Positions 51,901 through 56,850 of a stretch of 64,000 bases of DNA are shown here, piece by piece (the first letter of the stretch is position 1; each line of letters starts with the position of its first letter). The position numbers were made by a program, and so were the translations under genes. Location: assembly GCF_023091745.1 (NCBI RefSeq), contig NC_068910.1:131519170-131583169 (forward strand), in the 5' to 3' direction. The notes beneath the pieces are model-generated. The model had not been told where the DNA came from. It saw nothing but the letters and a program-made list of their open reading frames with translations, and searched no databases. Source of the stretch: Budorcas taxicolor (taxonomy: Eukaryota > Chordata > Mammalia > Artiodactyla > Bovidae).

Positions 51901-54900
51901 GCATAGAAGTAAACACTCAACTTTAAGTTTTATAATGTCTATAAGTCAAAGAGCAAAGCATTTGATTAGGAGACTTAGTTCTCCCTAATACTGAGACTGA
52001 CTCCTGAGAGAGTTCTCCTGAGAATAAGTACTAGAGAATATCTTCATAGTCATCCTCACAATGAATTCAATATAAAATTTTATGCCAGTGTATTTTTTTT
52101 AGTCTCTCAATATAGGAGGGAGAGGACTAGGTGAGAGAGATTAAGAGGTACAAACTGGCAGTTGCACAGTAGTGGAGTCACAGGTAGGAAGTGTGCAGTG
52201 TGGAGAAGATAGTAATTATGTCACTTCCTTGTATGATGGCTGATTGTAGCTACACTTATTATGGTGACCATTTTGAAATACATGGAAGTATTGAATCACC
52301 ATGTTATATAACAGGAACTAGCATGGTGTTGTGGGTCAATTATTCTGCAGAAATAAACAGACTCATCATAGAGCAAGAGATAAGATTTGTGGTTGCCAGA
52401 GGCAGGGGGTACCAGGAGGGGTAATGGGTTGAAAGGTAGGCAAAAGGTACAAACTTGTGGTTATAAGATAAAAGGAGTCCTGGGGATGTCATGTACAACA
52501 TGATAAGTATAATTAACACCGCTTTCACACACTATGTCATGTGTGATAACTGTTGGGAGACTGGATCCTAGAGTTCTCATCACAAGGAAAAAAATTGTTT
52601 GTATTTCATTAATTTTATATCTTTATGAAATGATGGATGTTCACTGGACTTGCGGTGGTTGTTTCATGATATATTTAAGTCAAATCTCTATGCTGTACAC
52701 CTTAAACTTATACAGTGCTATATGCATGGAAACTATATCTTGATAAAACTGGAAGAAAAAACAAGCTTGCCAAATAGATAGATAGATCCCTCTATATAAA
52801 CCTGTTGAGCAGAACAATTCTATGTGGTACCAAGAAAATATAATTCAAGTACACAGCTCAGTGATGATCTGGTTCTGGGAGAAGTTTCATTCAAAATACC
52901 AATTAGAGTCCTCTGGGGGTCGGGCTCTGGCACACTGTGATGAGATGCCAATTCTAGATTGAGCAGAAATGGTTGCAGTGGGCCCTGAAGGCTTACCATG
53001 TGTTGACAGACCTTCACTAGAGAAACGACTTCACTCTTTTGTAGTGGAACCCTTTTGTCAAGTAAAATCTTTAAAAATATATGTATTTATTGTTTGTTTA
53101 TTTTTGACTGTACTGGATCTTTGTTGCTGCATGCAGGTTTTCTCTAATTGCGACGAGCAGGGGCAAGTCTAGTTGCAGCGGGCGGGCTTCTGGTTGCAGT
53201 GTCTTCTCTTGCTGAGCAGCACAGGCTCTCGGCGCATGCGCTTCAGTAGCTGGGGTGCACGGGCTCGGGGTTGCCTCTCATGGTCTCTGGAGTTCCGGCT
53301 CAGTTCTTGTGGCACATGGGCTTTGTTGCCCCACGTATGTAGGAACCTCCTGGACCAGGGATCAAACCCATGTCCCCTGCCATTGGCAGGGGGATTCTTA
53401 ACTTACTGGACCGCCAGGGAAACCCTCAAATAAAATCTAATGTGAAATCTTGGTCTATGACACCATTAAAAGCAAAGCTTTAGATTGTACCTAAAAGCAC
53501 CTCTGTGGAGGCATCTGTAGGACAAAAACACTAACATGACAAATGGGTGGTCTGTCATCCTCCATGACTGTCAAGTCTGTGACTAAGATTTTTTAACACT
53601 CATGGACTTCCACCTAGACTCAACAATTCTGTAACATTTGCTTTCTTCCCCCTCGCTGTTTCTCCTGAAACAACTGAAAGTAAGTTGCAGATATTATGAC
53701 ACTCCTAAATATTTCAGCACGTCTTGCAAGAGTAAAGGCATTGTCCTAAACAGCGCAAGTATCATTATCCCTTGTAAGAAAGTTCACATTTTTATTTAGT
53801 AATGTCCAATAGAGAGTCAATATTCAAATTTCCCCAGCTGGTCAAAAGAGCTTTCTTGGAATGTCCCCTCAACCCCTGCCTCCATCTGGATTCACACATT
53901 GCACTTGGTCATTACATTAACATCTCCTTCATCTCTTCTGATCTAGAACAGTACTCCTTCATTTTTAAACATTATTTTTCATGATACTGAAACTTTAGAA
54001 GTTTAAGCTAGTTGTGTTGTAGAATATTCCACATTCTGACTATCTTGCCTAGATTCTTTAAGAATCCATGCAGTTTTCTTATAGATTTTAATTTGTTTGA
54101 TTCCTCATGGAATCATTTAAGTTATTCCTCTGTCCTCTTTATTTCTGGTAAACTTAGAGTTAGGTTGAAAATCTTGGGTAAATTCAGGTAAGTTTTTGCA
54201 AGAATATTTTTTGCAGGTAATGTATCAAACTTTTTATTGAACTATGAGCATAATGTTAAATAATTATCTTTCAATTAAAAATAAATAAATTTTAAAAGAA
54301 TGGTTTCAAAACTCTATATGAATAAAATTTTAAGGCTTTAAAAAATGAGTAAAATAGGGCTTCCTTGGTGGCCCAGTGTGGTAAAGAATCCACCTGCCAA
54401 CGCAGGAGACATGAGTTTGATCCCCGACCTGGGAAGATACCATATGCTATAGAGTGGCTGAGCACTTGTGCCACAGCTACTGAGCCTGCAGGCCCTAGAA
54501 CCTGTGCTCCATGGCAAGAGAAGCAGCCACAATGAGAAGCCTCACCCCCAGCTAGACAGTGGGCCCCACTTGCCACAACTAGAGAAAAGCCCTTACAGTG
54601 ACAAAGACCCGGAACCATAAATAAATACAATTATTGTTTAAATGAGTAAAATTTAAAGTAAATGGAAATAAAATGGAAGTGGGGAGTTTGAAGATTAAAA
54701 ACTTAGTTGTAGGCAAAAGGAAAAATAAAATTTAAGATTATAAATTGGATCAACAAAATACATGATAATGCTGAGACTTGGAACTAGTGGGCAAACTACC
54801 TTAAATAAGAAAACCAAAACTGAAAAAATAGATAAAGGCACATAATAATAGTGTCAGACTTGAGAGTTCTTTGAACTAGAAGATTCTGACCACATGAAAC

Positions 54901-56397
54901 CTTCGCCTTGTGCCTAGTCATAAGGGTCCTAGCCCCCTTCGCCCACCCCTCACTCTTTCCCAAGTCAACCTTATGAAACTGCCACTACCTGGTGATGAGG
55001 GGAATGTAGAAACTGATCTGAAATCCAAGGCTCAAGGAGTTTCCACCATGATCCTGGAGGCCAAAGAGGGCGGTCAGACCATGGCCACTTTGGTCTATAA
55101 CCAGATCCCCTCCCATTCCACTCTTCCAACTGGACCAGAGATCAATTTTCATTAATTAAAATTTCATTCTTGCCTAGACACTCTAGTTCTTCTCCTCCTG
55201 TTAGAACATGGCTAGATAAACCAGTATCCCAGATCTGAGGATGAGTGCAGCCAAGTGACAAAGTGAGATAGATGGCAACAGGAGCAGTTAGAAGCTGAAG
55301 AGAGGCTTTGGTCAGCCAAGTTCATATATTGAGGACTTACGATCCTAAACATTGTCTGCTCTCATATGGTGCATAAAAGACGTTGAAAATTAAATTAATA
55401 TTCTTACCTAGGCCTATTTCTCTGAAACTCTAGACCTAAAAAGATTTCTGAATGCAGAATGTGTCATCTGGCATTGAATTTGCTGTTTATTGTAATCTGT
55501 ACTTAAGAAAAATAGTGGTCATGTTTCATCTCCTGTATCTTGCCAAGGGCTGTTAGCAGTGACAGGAAATTTTTCCTTATTGACTTGCAGATTGAGAGGA
55601 TTCAGAATCCAGAGCTCTGGAAACACTATCAGACAAAGAAAAACAACATGGATGCCAAGAATGGCCAGGTGACCAATGAGAAGCTGCTCTTCCATGGGAC
55701 AGATGCTGCCTCAGTGGCGCTTGTCAACGGAAACGGCTTTAACCGCAGTTACGCTGGAAAGAATGGTAAGGAAGCACATAATCTGGCTGCTTCAAAGGAG
55801 GTGTTAGCCATGAGAGTCCAAGCTGGCTGGGCACAGCGGGGATGGCATTGTGTTCTCTCATGGCTGGAGGTTATGTGACAACCCAAAGTTTTAGGTTAGA
55901 CTCAGTATATTTCATCCCAAAGGAGCTGACTGGCCCTCTGTGGTGGAGGAATGATTTTTAAAAATTAAAAACACACACACAACTTTTTAAAAGAGGCTTT
56001 AGAGAGAACCGAATGTTATTTTTAACATTATTTGACATGTTGGATCAGTGGGTCAAATTATAAACTAATTGGAAATCCTTAAGGATGGTTTGTTTTTCTC
56101 CTCACAGCTGTAGCATATGGAAAGGGAACCTATTTTGCTGTCAATGCCAGTTACTCCGCCAATGACGTGTACTCCAGACCAGACGCAAACGGGAAGAAGC
56201 ATATGTACTATGTGCGAGTACTCACTGGATGCTACACACTTGGAAACGCATCATTAATTGTGCCTCCTCCAAAGGACCACCAAAATCCTACTGACTTATA
56301 TGACACTGTCACAGATTGTCTGCAAAATCCAAATTTATTTGTGGTATTTTATGACTACCAGGCTTACCCAGAGTACCTCATTACTTTTAGACGTTAA
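12100..56397 (+). CDS. PARP14: PARP14, mono-ADP-ribosyltransferase (whole spliced gene, 17 coding exons)
   Basis: PARP14 transfers single ADP-ribose units to proteins and acts in interferon, IL-4/STAT6 and antiviral responses. The spliced frame is join(12100-12286, 19372-19496, 20519-20552, 23601-23843, 26317-26553, 29468-31707, 33693-33929, 34461-34682, 37938-38016, 40285-40434, 40715-40777, 41108-41275, 44833-45036, 48117-48716, 50175-50308, 55591-55765, 56108-56397), 1,795 residues against about 1,801 in human. Domain order: RRM-like modules (about 1-275), KH-like region (276-780), macrodomain 1 (about 788-975), macrodomain 2 (about 1000-1190), macrodomain 3 (about 1212-1385), WWE (about 1525-1600), ART (about 1610-1795) with H1676, Y1708 and L1776. 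The third residue is Leu, not Glu, as expected for a mono-transferase. All borders are GT/AG and phases join without a stop. The start has a good Kozak context (gaggATGG). Odd point: glycine losses in macrodomain 1. Confidence 0.97.
12762..12965 (+). mobile_element. Bov-tA type SINE in intron 1
   Basis: Sense SINE from 'ggacttccctggtcccag' to 'gagtcggacacgactgagc'. ORFs on both strands over it (including the 198-residue antisense one) are by-products. Confidence 0.9.
13995..15790 (+). mobile_element. BovB (RTE) LINE, long but broken ORF2, intron 1
   Basis: A Bov-tA-like block (14005-14180) runs into a BovB reverse-transcriptase reading frame open for about 365 codons (14135-15232). RT landmarks are present: 'FIDYAKAFDCVDHNKLW', 'GVCQGCILSPCLFNFYAEYI' and the catalytic Y-A-D-D box at 15008-15019. 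The frame stops at 15230-15232 (tga) and again near 15407 (tga). The C-terminal part continues to the 'MRWLDGITDSMDMSLSELW' motif and the 3' tail near 15,780. The endonuclease half is missing. It is in the same sense as PARP14. Confidence 0.95.
15791..16264. other. intron 1 stretch, nothing recognised
   Basis: Intronic sequence with no exon, repeat family or regulatory motif that I can name. Confidence 0.5.
16265..16470 (+). mobile_element. Bov-tA type SINE in intron 1
   Basis: Sense SINE, 'ggtggtgcaagttgtaaag' to 'gtgggttgcagtcgtccac'. The last part is worn. Confidence 0.88.
16765..16812 (+). repeat. short tandem duplication, about 21-22 bp unit
   Basis: 'tcaaagttcttagggagtgga' is followed directly by 'tcaaagttcttagagagtgga'. 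Two copies with one mismatch; no coding role. Confidence 0.85.
17312..17532 (-). mobile_element. Bov-tA type SINE in intron 1
   Basis: Antisense SINE, 'ttgttgtttagttgctaag' to 'gagctaccaggaagtcc'. Confidence 0.88.
17990..18290 (-). mobile_element. CHR-type SINE, long form, intron 1
   Basis: Poly-A/T start, then 'cttggctgcactgggtcttc', repeated 'gtggct' phrases and the end 'ctggactaccagggacgtcc'. This is the antisense of the cetartiodactyl CHR head. Confidence 0.88.
18560..19365. other. end of intron 1, MIR-like piece and unnamed sequence
   Basis: A MIR-like stretch at about 18,570-18,720 (the reversed core 'cttgaggaaacagactcaag') is followed by AT-rich sequence up to the exon 2 acceptor. 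No other exon is seen. Confidence 0.4.
19372..19496 (+). CDS. PARP14: PARP14 exon 2
   Basis: Acceptor aatttcAG, donor aaag|GTAAGT. Encodes residues 63-104 (V-R-Q-R-V-L-E-R-E-N-H-E-L...), completing the first RRM-like module. The single base carried over from exon 1 makes the first Val codon. It ends in phase 0. Confidence 0.95.
19840..19965. repeat. MIR in intron 2
   Basis: 'tcagttgtaaaatgggatagtaa' and 'ttgttgtgaggattaaatgacac' are MIR core phrases. Confidence 0.8.
20198..20458 (+). mobile_element. BovA2 SINE in intron 2
   Basis: Sense BovA2: two related monomers joined by 'cacttttcactttcatgcat', ending in an 'agcagcagcag' tail. It ends about 60 bp before the exon 3 acceptor. Confidence 0.9.
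20519..20552 (+). CDS. PARP14: PARP14 exon 3 (34-nt micro-exon)
   Basis: Only 34 nt, with acceptor tgatttcAG and donor tcag|GTAACT. Encodes residues 105-115 (E-S-K-T-K-E-K-I-E-E-S), a charged linker after the first RRM-like module. It is the only reading that joins exon 2 (phase 0) to exon 4 (phase 1), and the recalled human linker begins with a similar ESKTKE. Confidence 0.88.
20553..22246. other. intron 3, no recognised element
   Basis: Intronic sequence without an exon or a repeat that I can name. Confidence 0.5.
22249..22622. mobile_element. MER2/Tigger-type DNA transposon fragment
   Basis: The left end 'acagtttacccttgaacaacc...tgaactgtgtgg' and the right end 'gggctcctaatccccatgttgtgcaaggat' are the inverted ends of a Tigger-derived MITE (MER2-like). 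Intervening phrases such as 'acatacaaaatatgtgttaa' also fit. Confidence 0.8.
23285..23520 (-). mobile_element. ruminant L1 fragment, antisense, intron 3
   Basis: 'tatttattcttaattgaaggataattg', 'caacatgactcagccatagg' and a C/T-rich CACCTCC run also occur in the intron 5 copy at 26,950. I read this as the same ruminant L1 region in antisense. It ends close to the exon 4 acceptor at 23,600. Confidence 0.8.
23601..23843 (+). CDS. PARP14: PARP14 exon 4 (acidic linker, second RRM-like module)
   Basis: Acceptor taaaatcAG, donor actg|GTAAGA. Encodes residues 116-196: a charged linker (L-E-E-D-L-S-L-S-R-R-S-E-K-E-E-D) and then S-S-L-V-A-F-E-N-L-K-A-N-V-T-D-V, the start of an RRM-like module with strand L-I-L-L-V-E-N-I. 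Confidence 0.95.
23948..24098 (-). mobile_element. Bov-tA SINE fragment, intron 4
   Basis: Antisense core without the usual left end: 'caggctcctctgcccatgg' to 'tgaaccaccggggcagccc'. Confidence 0.85.
24205..24270 (+). repeat. (TG)n then GA-rich microsatellite
   Basis: A (GT)n stretch runs into 'gagagagaaacagacagagacagagagaga'. Confidence 0.95.
24390..24625. repeat. MIR in intron 4
   Basis: 'tactgtaagtcaggtactatgctgag', 'tcattttacagttggggagac' and 'gaaccgaggcagcccacc' follow the MIR consensus order. Confidence 0.75.
25262..25460 (-). mobile_element. Bov-tA type SINE, intron 4
   Basis: Antisense SINE, 'gcgtgcttagttgctcagtc' to 'gagccacctgaaaagcccc'. Confidence 0.9.
25465..26110 (+). repeat. 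L2-type LINE remnant, intron 4
   Basis: The first part ('ttcaaaactcagatcagtgac', 'catccctgtatccccagatcctagcatgg') is the L2 3' end. The part after 25,750 is old and less certain. Confidence 0.55.
26317..26553 (+). CDS. PARP14: PARP14 exon 5 (RRM-like module with VENLPPG)
   Basis: Acceptor gtttgtAG, donor aaag|GTAATA. Encodes residues 197-275. It holds an RNP-like strand T-I-R-V-E-N-L-P-P-G and a second strand near S-A-L-I-E-F-F-D-R-K, the clearest RRM of the protein. Confidence 0.95.
26950..27200 (-). mobile_element. ruminant L1 fragment, antisense, intron 5
   Basis: Near copy of the intron 3 fragment: 'aattgaaggataattgcttt', 'caacatgaatcagccatagg', 'ccctggtttgagttccttga'. Confidence 0.85.
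27370..27610. repeat. MIR in intron 5
   Basis: 'cttactagctttgtgatcttggg' and 'tgttgtgagcatcagattaaat' are MIR core phrases. Confidence 0.75.
27850..27926 (+). repeat. (CA)n microsatellite, intron 5
   Basis: About 75 bp of CA dinucleotides with GA interruptions in the left half and a pure right half. It is likely polymorphic in length. Confidence 0.97.
28130..28345 (-). mobile_element. Bov-tA type SINE, intron 5
   Basis: Antisense SINE, 'gtgtgcgctcagtcatgtctg' to 'ccacctggaagcccc'. It lies between two MIR-like pieces and probably split one. Confidence 0.88.
28350..28520. repeat. MIR in intron 5
   Basis: 'agttacctaacatctagcttcag', 'ttgtaaataaggacgataac' and 'ggttgttgtgagggttatata' fit MIR. 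Confidence 0.75.
28905..29325 (-). mobile_element. ruminant L1 3' end, antisense, intron 5
   Basis: The T/TTTA-rich left end is the reversed A tail. 'tattggtgtttttctttctgg...cttcattctgtataatcggc' is the reverse of the L1 3' end seen in sense at 59,160-59,270. It stops about 145 bp before the exon 6 acceptor. Confidence 0.88.
29468..31707 (+). CDS. PARP14: PARP14 exon 6 (giant exon: KH-like region and macrodomain 1)
   Basis: 2,240 nt, acceptor tcctttaAG, donor aca|GTGAGT. Encodes residues 276-1022: V-M-D-T-I-M-T-K-K-L-D at the start, then about 500 residues of repeated KH-like units. Macrodomain 1 (about 788-975) begins at S-L-I-V-Q-Q-G-D-L. Its family loops are altered: N-A-A-N-E-E-L then P-R-G-A-L (814-830), S-P-P-C-A-V-I-S-K-A-G (854-864), and S-S-R-T-L-S-F-P (916-923). 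The rest of the fold, for example V-I-H-A-V-G-P and I-A-I-P-A-I, is intact. The frame continues 25 codons into the intron. The apparent ATG start at the exon edge is not a real start, because the frame continues from exon 5. Confidence 0.98.
31708..32374. other. start of intron 6, nothing recognised
   Basis: The exon 6 frame stays open to a stop at 31780-31782. After that I see no exon or named repeat. Confidence 0.5.
32375..32580 (-). mobile_element. old L1 fragment, antisense, intron 6
   Basis: 'tgtatataggtcctttaacagataaatgatttgcaaatatcttctcccat' is a stock phrase of antisense L1 ORF2/3' regions. Confidence 0.7.
32640..32845. repeat. MIR in intron 6
   Basis: 'acgtgccaggcactctccc', 'ttattattctcgtttcacagatg' and 'gatagagctaggactagaatgtg' are in MIR order. 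Confidence 0.85.
33180..33490 (+). repeat. L2-like remnant, intron 6
   Basis: C/T-rich text with 'gggactcaaggccctgcagtc' and 'cccatttctcagacaccg', as in the body of L2 3' regions. Low certainty. Confidence 0.45.
33693..33929 (+). CDS. PARP14: PARP14 exon 7 (macrodomain 2, first half)
   Basis: Acceptor gtttttaAG, donor gaag|GTGGGA, 79 whole codons (1023-1101). T-H-V-V-V-N-S-I-P-S-D-L opens macrodomain 2, followed by R-G-P-L-S-K-A-F-L-E-K-A-G and V-L-H-V-V-A-P, the 'ih.vgP' position of the fold. Confidence 0.96.
34461..34682 (+). CDS. PARP14: PARP14 exon 8 (macrodomain 2, second half)
   Basis: Acceptor ccttttcAG, donor tcag|GTACGG, 74 codons (1102-1175). It keeps the complete phosphate-binding loop I-A-F-P-A-I-G-T-G-N-L-G-F-P, in clear contrast to the altered loop of macrodomain 1. 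Confidence 0.97.
34908..35115 (+). mobile_element. Bov-tA type SINE, intron 8
   Basis: Sense SINE, 'ggcttcccttgtagctcag' to 'gagtcagacacgacttagc', with a short (TAC)n tail. Confidence 0.9.
35116..37380. other. intron 8, old unnamed sequence
   Basis: AT-rich intron text, partly reminiscent of decayed L1/L2 (for example 35,130-35,320 and 37,130-37,330). I see no exon. ORFs 35622-35852 and 36656-36877 have no family signature. Confidence 0.4.
37382..37622 (-). mobile_element. Bov-tA SINE with 14-bp target duplication, intron 8
   Basis: The antisense SINE body (37396-37608) is flanked by perfect copies of aaatactccagcat at 37382-37395 and 37609-37622. This is direct evidence of L1-type target-primed insertion into older repeat DNA. 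Confidence 0.95.
37938..38016 (+). CDS. PARP14: PARP14 exon 9 (79-nt linker between macrodomains 2 and 3)
   Basis: Acceptor tatttccAG, donor caag|GTTCAG. The donor is weak after the GT. Encodes residues 1176-1201 (A-F-S-D-E-F-A-R-R-A-N-G-N...). The phase fits both neighbours. Skipping it would shift the frame, so it must be included for a full-length product. Confidence 0.92.
38017..38329. other. start of intron 9, nothing recognised
   Basis: AT-rich intron sequence with no exon or named repeat. Confidence 0.5.
38330..39960 (-). mobile_element. old L1 fragment, antisense, split by a CHR SINE
   Basis: 'gggaatttttcagtcatttcttcaaatatatttttctgc', 'ctggataacatttattaatctacc' and 'tccatttgattcttattttata' are antisense L1 phrases. 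The L1 text resumes after the CHR insert, whose flanks share 'gaatgggcattttaaa/ttt' (38957 and 39115). Confidence 0.7.
38985..39114 (-). mobile_element. CHR-type SINE, intron 9
   Basis: 'tttggctgctccgggtcttag', 'gcatgtgggatctagtttac', 'ccactggaccatcaggaaagtcc'. A direct repeat 'gaatgggcattttaa/ttt' flanks it. Confidence 0.88.
40285..40434 (+). CDS. PARP14: PARP14 exon 10 (start of macrodomain 3)
   Basis: Acceptor ccttgtcAG, donor acag|GTACTT, residues 1202-1251. D-F-Y-G-T-I then M-K-I-G-P-I-L-F-Q-V-A-S-G-D-I-S, followed by A-D-V-I-V-N-S-T-S, the opening strand and adenine pocket of macrodomain 3. Confidence 0.96.
40715..40777 (+). CDS. PARP14: PARP14 exon 11 (63 nt, macrodomain 3)
   Basis: Acceptor tcatgcAG, donor caag|GTAAGG. 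Encodes residues 1252-1272: G-V-S-K-A-I-L-E-S-A-G-G-N-V-E, the helix after the glycine loop. Confidence 0.95.
41108..41275 (+). CDS. PARP14: PARP14 exon 12 (macrodomain 3)
   Basis: Acceptor tttcccAG, donor acag|GTTTGT. Residues 1273-1328: D-Y-I-I-T-E-G-G-F-L-K-C, I-I-H-V-I-G-G-N-D, and L-P-A-I-G-T-G at the end. The last glycine codon is completed by exon 13. Confidence 0.96.
41276..43170. other. intron 12, nothing recognised
   Basis: No exon or repeat that I can name. The ORFs here (41838-42029, 42333-42629) lack any family pattern. Confidence 0.5.
43175..43490 (+). repeat. L2-type LINE remnant, intron 12
   Basis: 'aattcctgaatatctcctcaac' and 'cagactcctctttagaactgggctccctgc...' are typical of the L2 3' region. 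Confidence 0.45.
43771..44072 (+). mobile_element. BovA2 SINE with 12-bp target duplication, intron 12
   Basis: The body 43783-44060 holds two monomers and an (AGC)n tail. Perfect copies of ctccctcaatat lie at 43771-43782 and 44061-44072. The perfect duplication points to a fairly young insertion. Confidence 0.96.
44073..44832. other. end of intron 12, nothing recognised
   Basis: No exon or named repeat before the exon 13 acceptor. Confidence 0.5.
44833..45036 (+). CDS. PARP14: PARP14 exon 13 (end of macrodomain 3)
   Basis: Acceptor ctttccAG, donor gcat|GTGAGT, residues 1329-1396. G-S-A-K-Q-D-P-D-K-V-A-V-A-I-I-D-A-I-E, then K-V-K-V-V-I-F-Q-P, the last strand of the macrodomain. Confidence 0.96.
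45115..45850 (-). mobile_element. old L1 3' region, antisense, intron 13
   Basis: 'ccagttttatggagatatagttgacatac', 'atgattaccatgatcagtttagttagcatcc' and 'cttcaacccttgccctccagcctcctagtgacc' are antisense L1 3' UTR phrases. Confidence 0.7.
45850..48010 (+). mobile_element. long old L1, sense, intron 13
   Basis: Broken ORF2 text ('gagaaattaagaaaacaatctc', 'aggctgcagattcagtgcaatccc', 'agttggttgcaaattgta' type phrases) continues to an L1 3' UTR ('gatgattgccagaggtagggtggg'). A CHR SINE (47012-47130) interrupts it, and there are a 25-bp tandem repeat (about 47508-47560) and a (TA)n stretch (47640-47700). Frames are broken throughout. Confidence 0.85.
47012..47130 (+). mobile_element. CHR-type SINE inside L1, intron 13
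   Basis: 'gggattttctaggtggtccag' to 'atggcgaaaaagaaaaaa', sense CHR with an A-rich tail. Confidence 0.8.
48015..48090 (+). repeat. GA-rich microsatellite next to exon 14
   Basis: GAAA/GGAA repeats directly after the L1 3' end. Probably an expanded L1 A tail. It ends about 25 bp before the exon 14 acceptor. Confidence 0.9.
48117..48716 (+). CDS. PARP14: PARP14 exon 14 (KH-like linker and WWE domain)
   Basis: 600 nt, acceptor cttttttAG, donor gaag|GTGACT, residues 1397-1596. It opens S-F-L-G-F-S-S-K-S-P, then a KH-like unit, then the WWE domain from about V1528-E-W-Q-Y to D-V-K-I-N-H-Q-S-Y-T-V-D-L. WWE folds bind poly/iso-ADP-ribose in some relatives. Confidence 0.97.
48717..49765. other. intron 14, nothing recognised
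   Basis: Read-through from exon 14 stops at 48,799. No exon or named repeat up to the CHR SINE. Confidence 0.5.
49768..49945 (-). mobile_element. CHR-type SINE, intron 14
   Basis: (TTTG)n tail, 'ttggctgcgctgggtcttc', 'gcatgtgggctgttagtttcc', 'ggaccatcaaggaagtc'. Confidence 0.88.
50175..50308 (+). CDS. PARP14: PARP14 exon 15 (end of WWE, start of ART domain)
   Basis: Acceptor tgttttgcAG, donor gaag|GTAAGC, residues 1597-1641. P-P-Y-W-S-D-M-K-Q-Q then the ART N-terminal strand, ending F-I-I-E-K in phase 0. Confidence 0.96.
50925..51058 (+). mobile_element. Bov-tA SINE fragment, intron 15
   Basis: Sense core 'tggagaagggaatggcaaccc' to 'cacacgactgagcaac'. Confidence 0.85.
51121..51392 (-). mobile_element. 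BovA2 SINE with near-perfect target duplication, intron 15
   Basis: Antisense BovA2 led by (GCT)n. The flanks 'atttcagtgttg' (left) and 'atttcattgttg' (right) look like a 12-bp duplication with one change. Confidence 0.88.
51393..52129. other. intron 15, nothing recognised
   Basis: AT-rich intron sequence, no exon. No repeat I can name with confidence. Confidence 0.45.
52130..52780 (+). mobile_element. L1 3' UTR, sense, intron 15
   Basis: 'gtggttgccagaggcaggggg', 'gttgggagactggatcctag' and 'acaccttaaacttatacagtg' are L1 3' UTR phrases in order. A short (GATA)n lies at the end. Confidence 0.8.
53085..53432 (-). mobile_element. CHR-type SINE, long form, intron 15
   Basis: 'tttttgactgtactggatctttg', repeated 'ggttgcag...gggctt' units, then 'ctggaccgccagggaaaccc'. 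Confidence 0.88.
53433..54350. other. intron 15, old unnamed sequence
   Basis: AT-rich intron text, perhaps including decayed L1 3' UTR around 53,640-54,000. No exon seen. Confidence 0.4.
54355..54645 (+). mobile_element. CHR-type SINE, sense, intron 15
   Basis: 'gggcttccttggtggcccag' head, 'cacctgccaacgcaggagac', and the A-rich end 'aaccataaataaatac'. Confidence 0.9.
54650..55590. other. end of intron 15, unassigned
   Basis: An 81-codon ORF (54910-55155, L-P-L-P-G-D-E-G-N-V-E-T-D-L...) sits here, but I recognise no family. It lacks splice or regulatory context, so I do not call it a gene. Confidence 0.4.
55591..55765 (+). CDS. PARP14: PARP14 exon 16 (ART domain, catalytic His)
   Basis: Acceptor gacttgcAG, donor aatg|GTAAGG, residues 1642-1699. 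I-E-R-I-Q-N-P-E-L-W, then L-L-F-H-G-T-D with H1676, the NAD-binding His of the H-Y-x triad, then N-G-F-N-R-S-Y-A-G-K-N. Confidence 0.97.
56108..56397 (+). CDS. PARP14: PARP14 exon 17 (ART domain end, stop)
   Basis: Acceptor cctcacAG, stop taa at 56395-56397, residues 1700-1795. A-Y-G-K-G-T-Y-F gives Y1708. N-L-F-V-V-F-Y-D-Y places L1776 where PARP1 has its catalytic Glu, so chain elongation is not expected. Ends Y-L-I-T-F-R-R. Confidence 0.98.
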
Positions 56398-56556
56398 CAT
56401 TTTGGTAACCTTTGCAGAAGATATTATTAATCTATACATACCTAACTGTAAAGCAAGTAGTATTTTTTTTTTCTCTCTCTCTTAACAGCTTTTGCTAAGA
56501 TCAAAGGACCTTTGTCACTGAAATCAGACTTTCTCCAGCCTCTCTTTCATAACTGG

Positions 56557-56582
56557 AATAAACCTATCTTGAGAGCAATAAA
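56557..56582 (+). promoter_or_regulatory. candidate PARP14 poly(A) signals
   Basis: AATAAA occurs at 56557-56562 and 56577-56582, 160-185 nt after the stop. They could end a short 3' UTR. From memory the human transcript has a longer 3' UTR, so a distal site may also be used. Confidence 0.5.
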
Positions 56583-56743
56583 TTTGAGAATTTAAACCTG
56601 ATAACTGTTAGCACTGTGTGTCCTTAATCATGGATATCAAATCTGTAGAAGTACAGGTGTGTCATTTCCTTCCAGGAAGGAGAGAATAACTAATATTAAT
56701 CTTAAAGGCAGGGGACACAGTGACGCAGTTTCAGCTGCCACTT

Positions 56744-56850
56744 GCAGACATGTCAGGACCCCATCCTGCTGTGGGGAGCACAGTATTACACCCCATACAT
56801 GGTGTCATGTCAGGACCCCATACTATTGTGGGGAGCACAGTGTAACTAAG
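56744..56850 (+). repeat. tandem duplication, about 65-bp unit
   Basis: 'catgtcaggaccccatcctgctgtggggagcacagt' recurs about 62 bp later as 'catgtcaggaccccatactattgtggggagcacagt'. 'ggaccccat...tgtggggagc' can also fold as a small hairpin in each copy. Confidence 0.88.
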
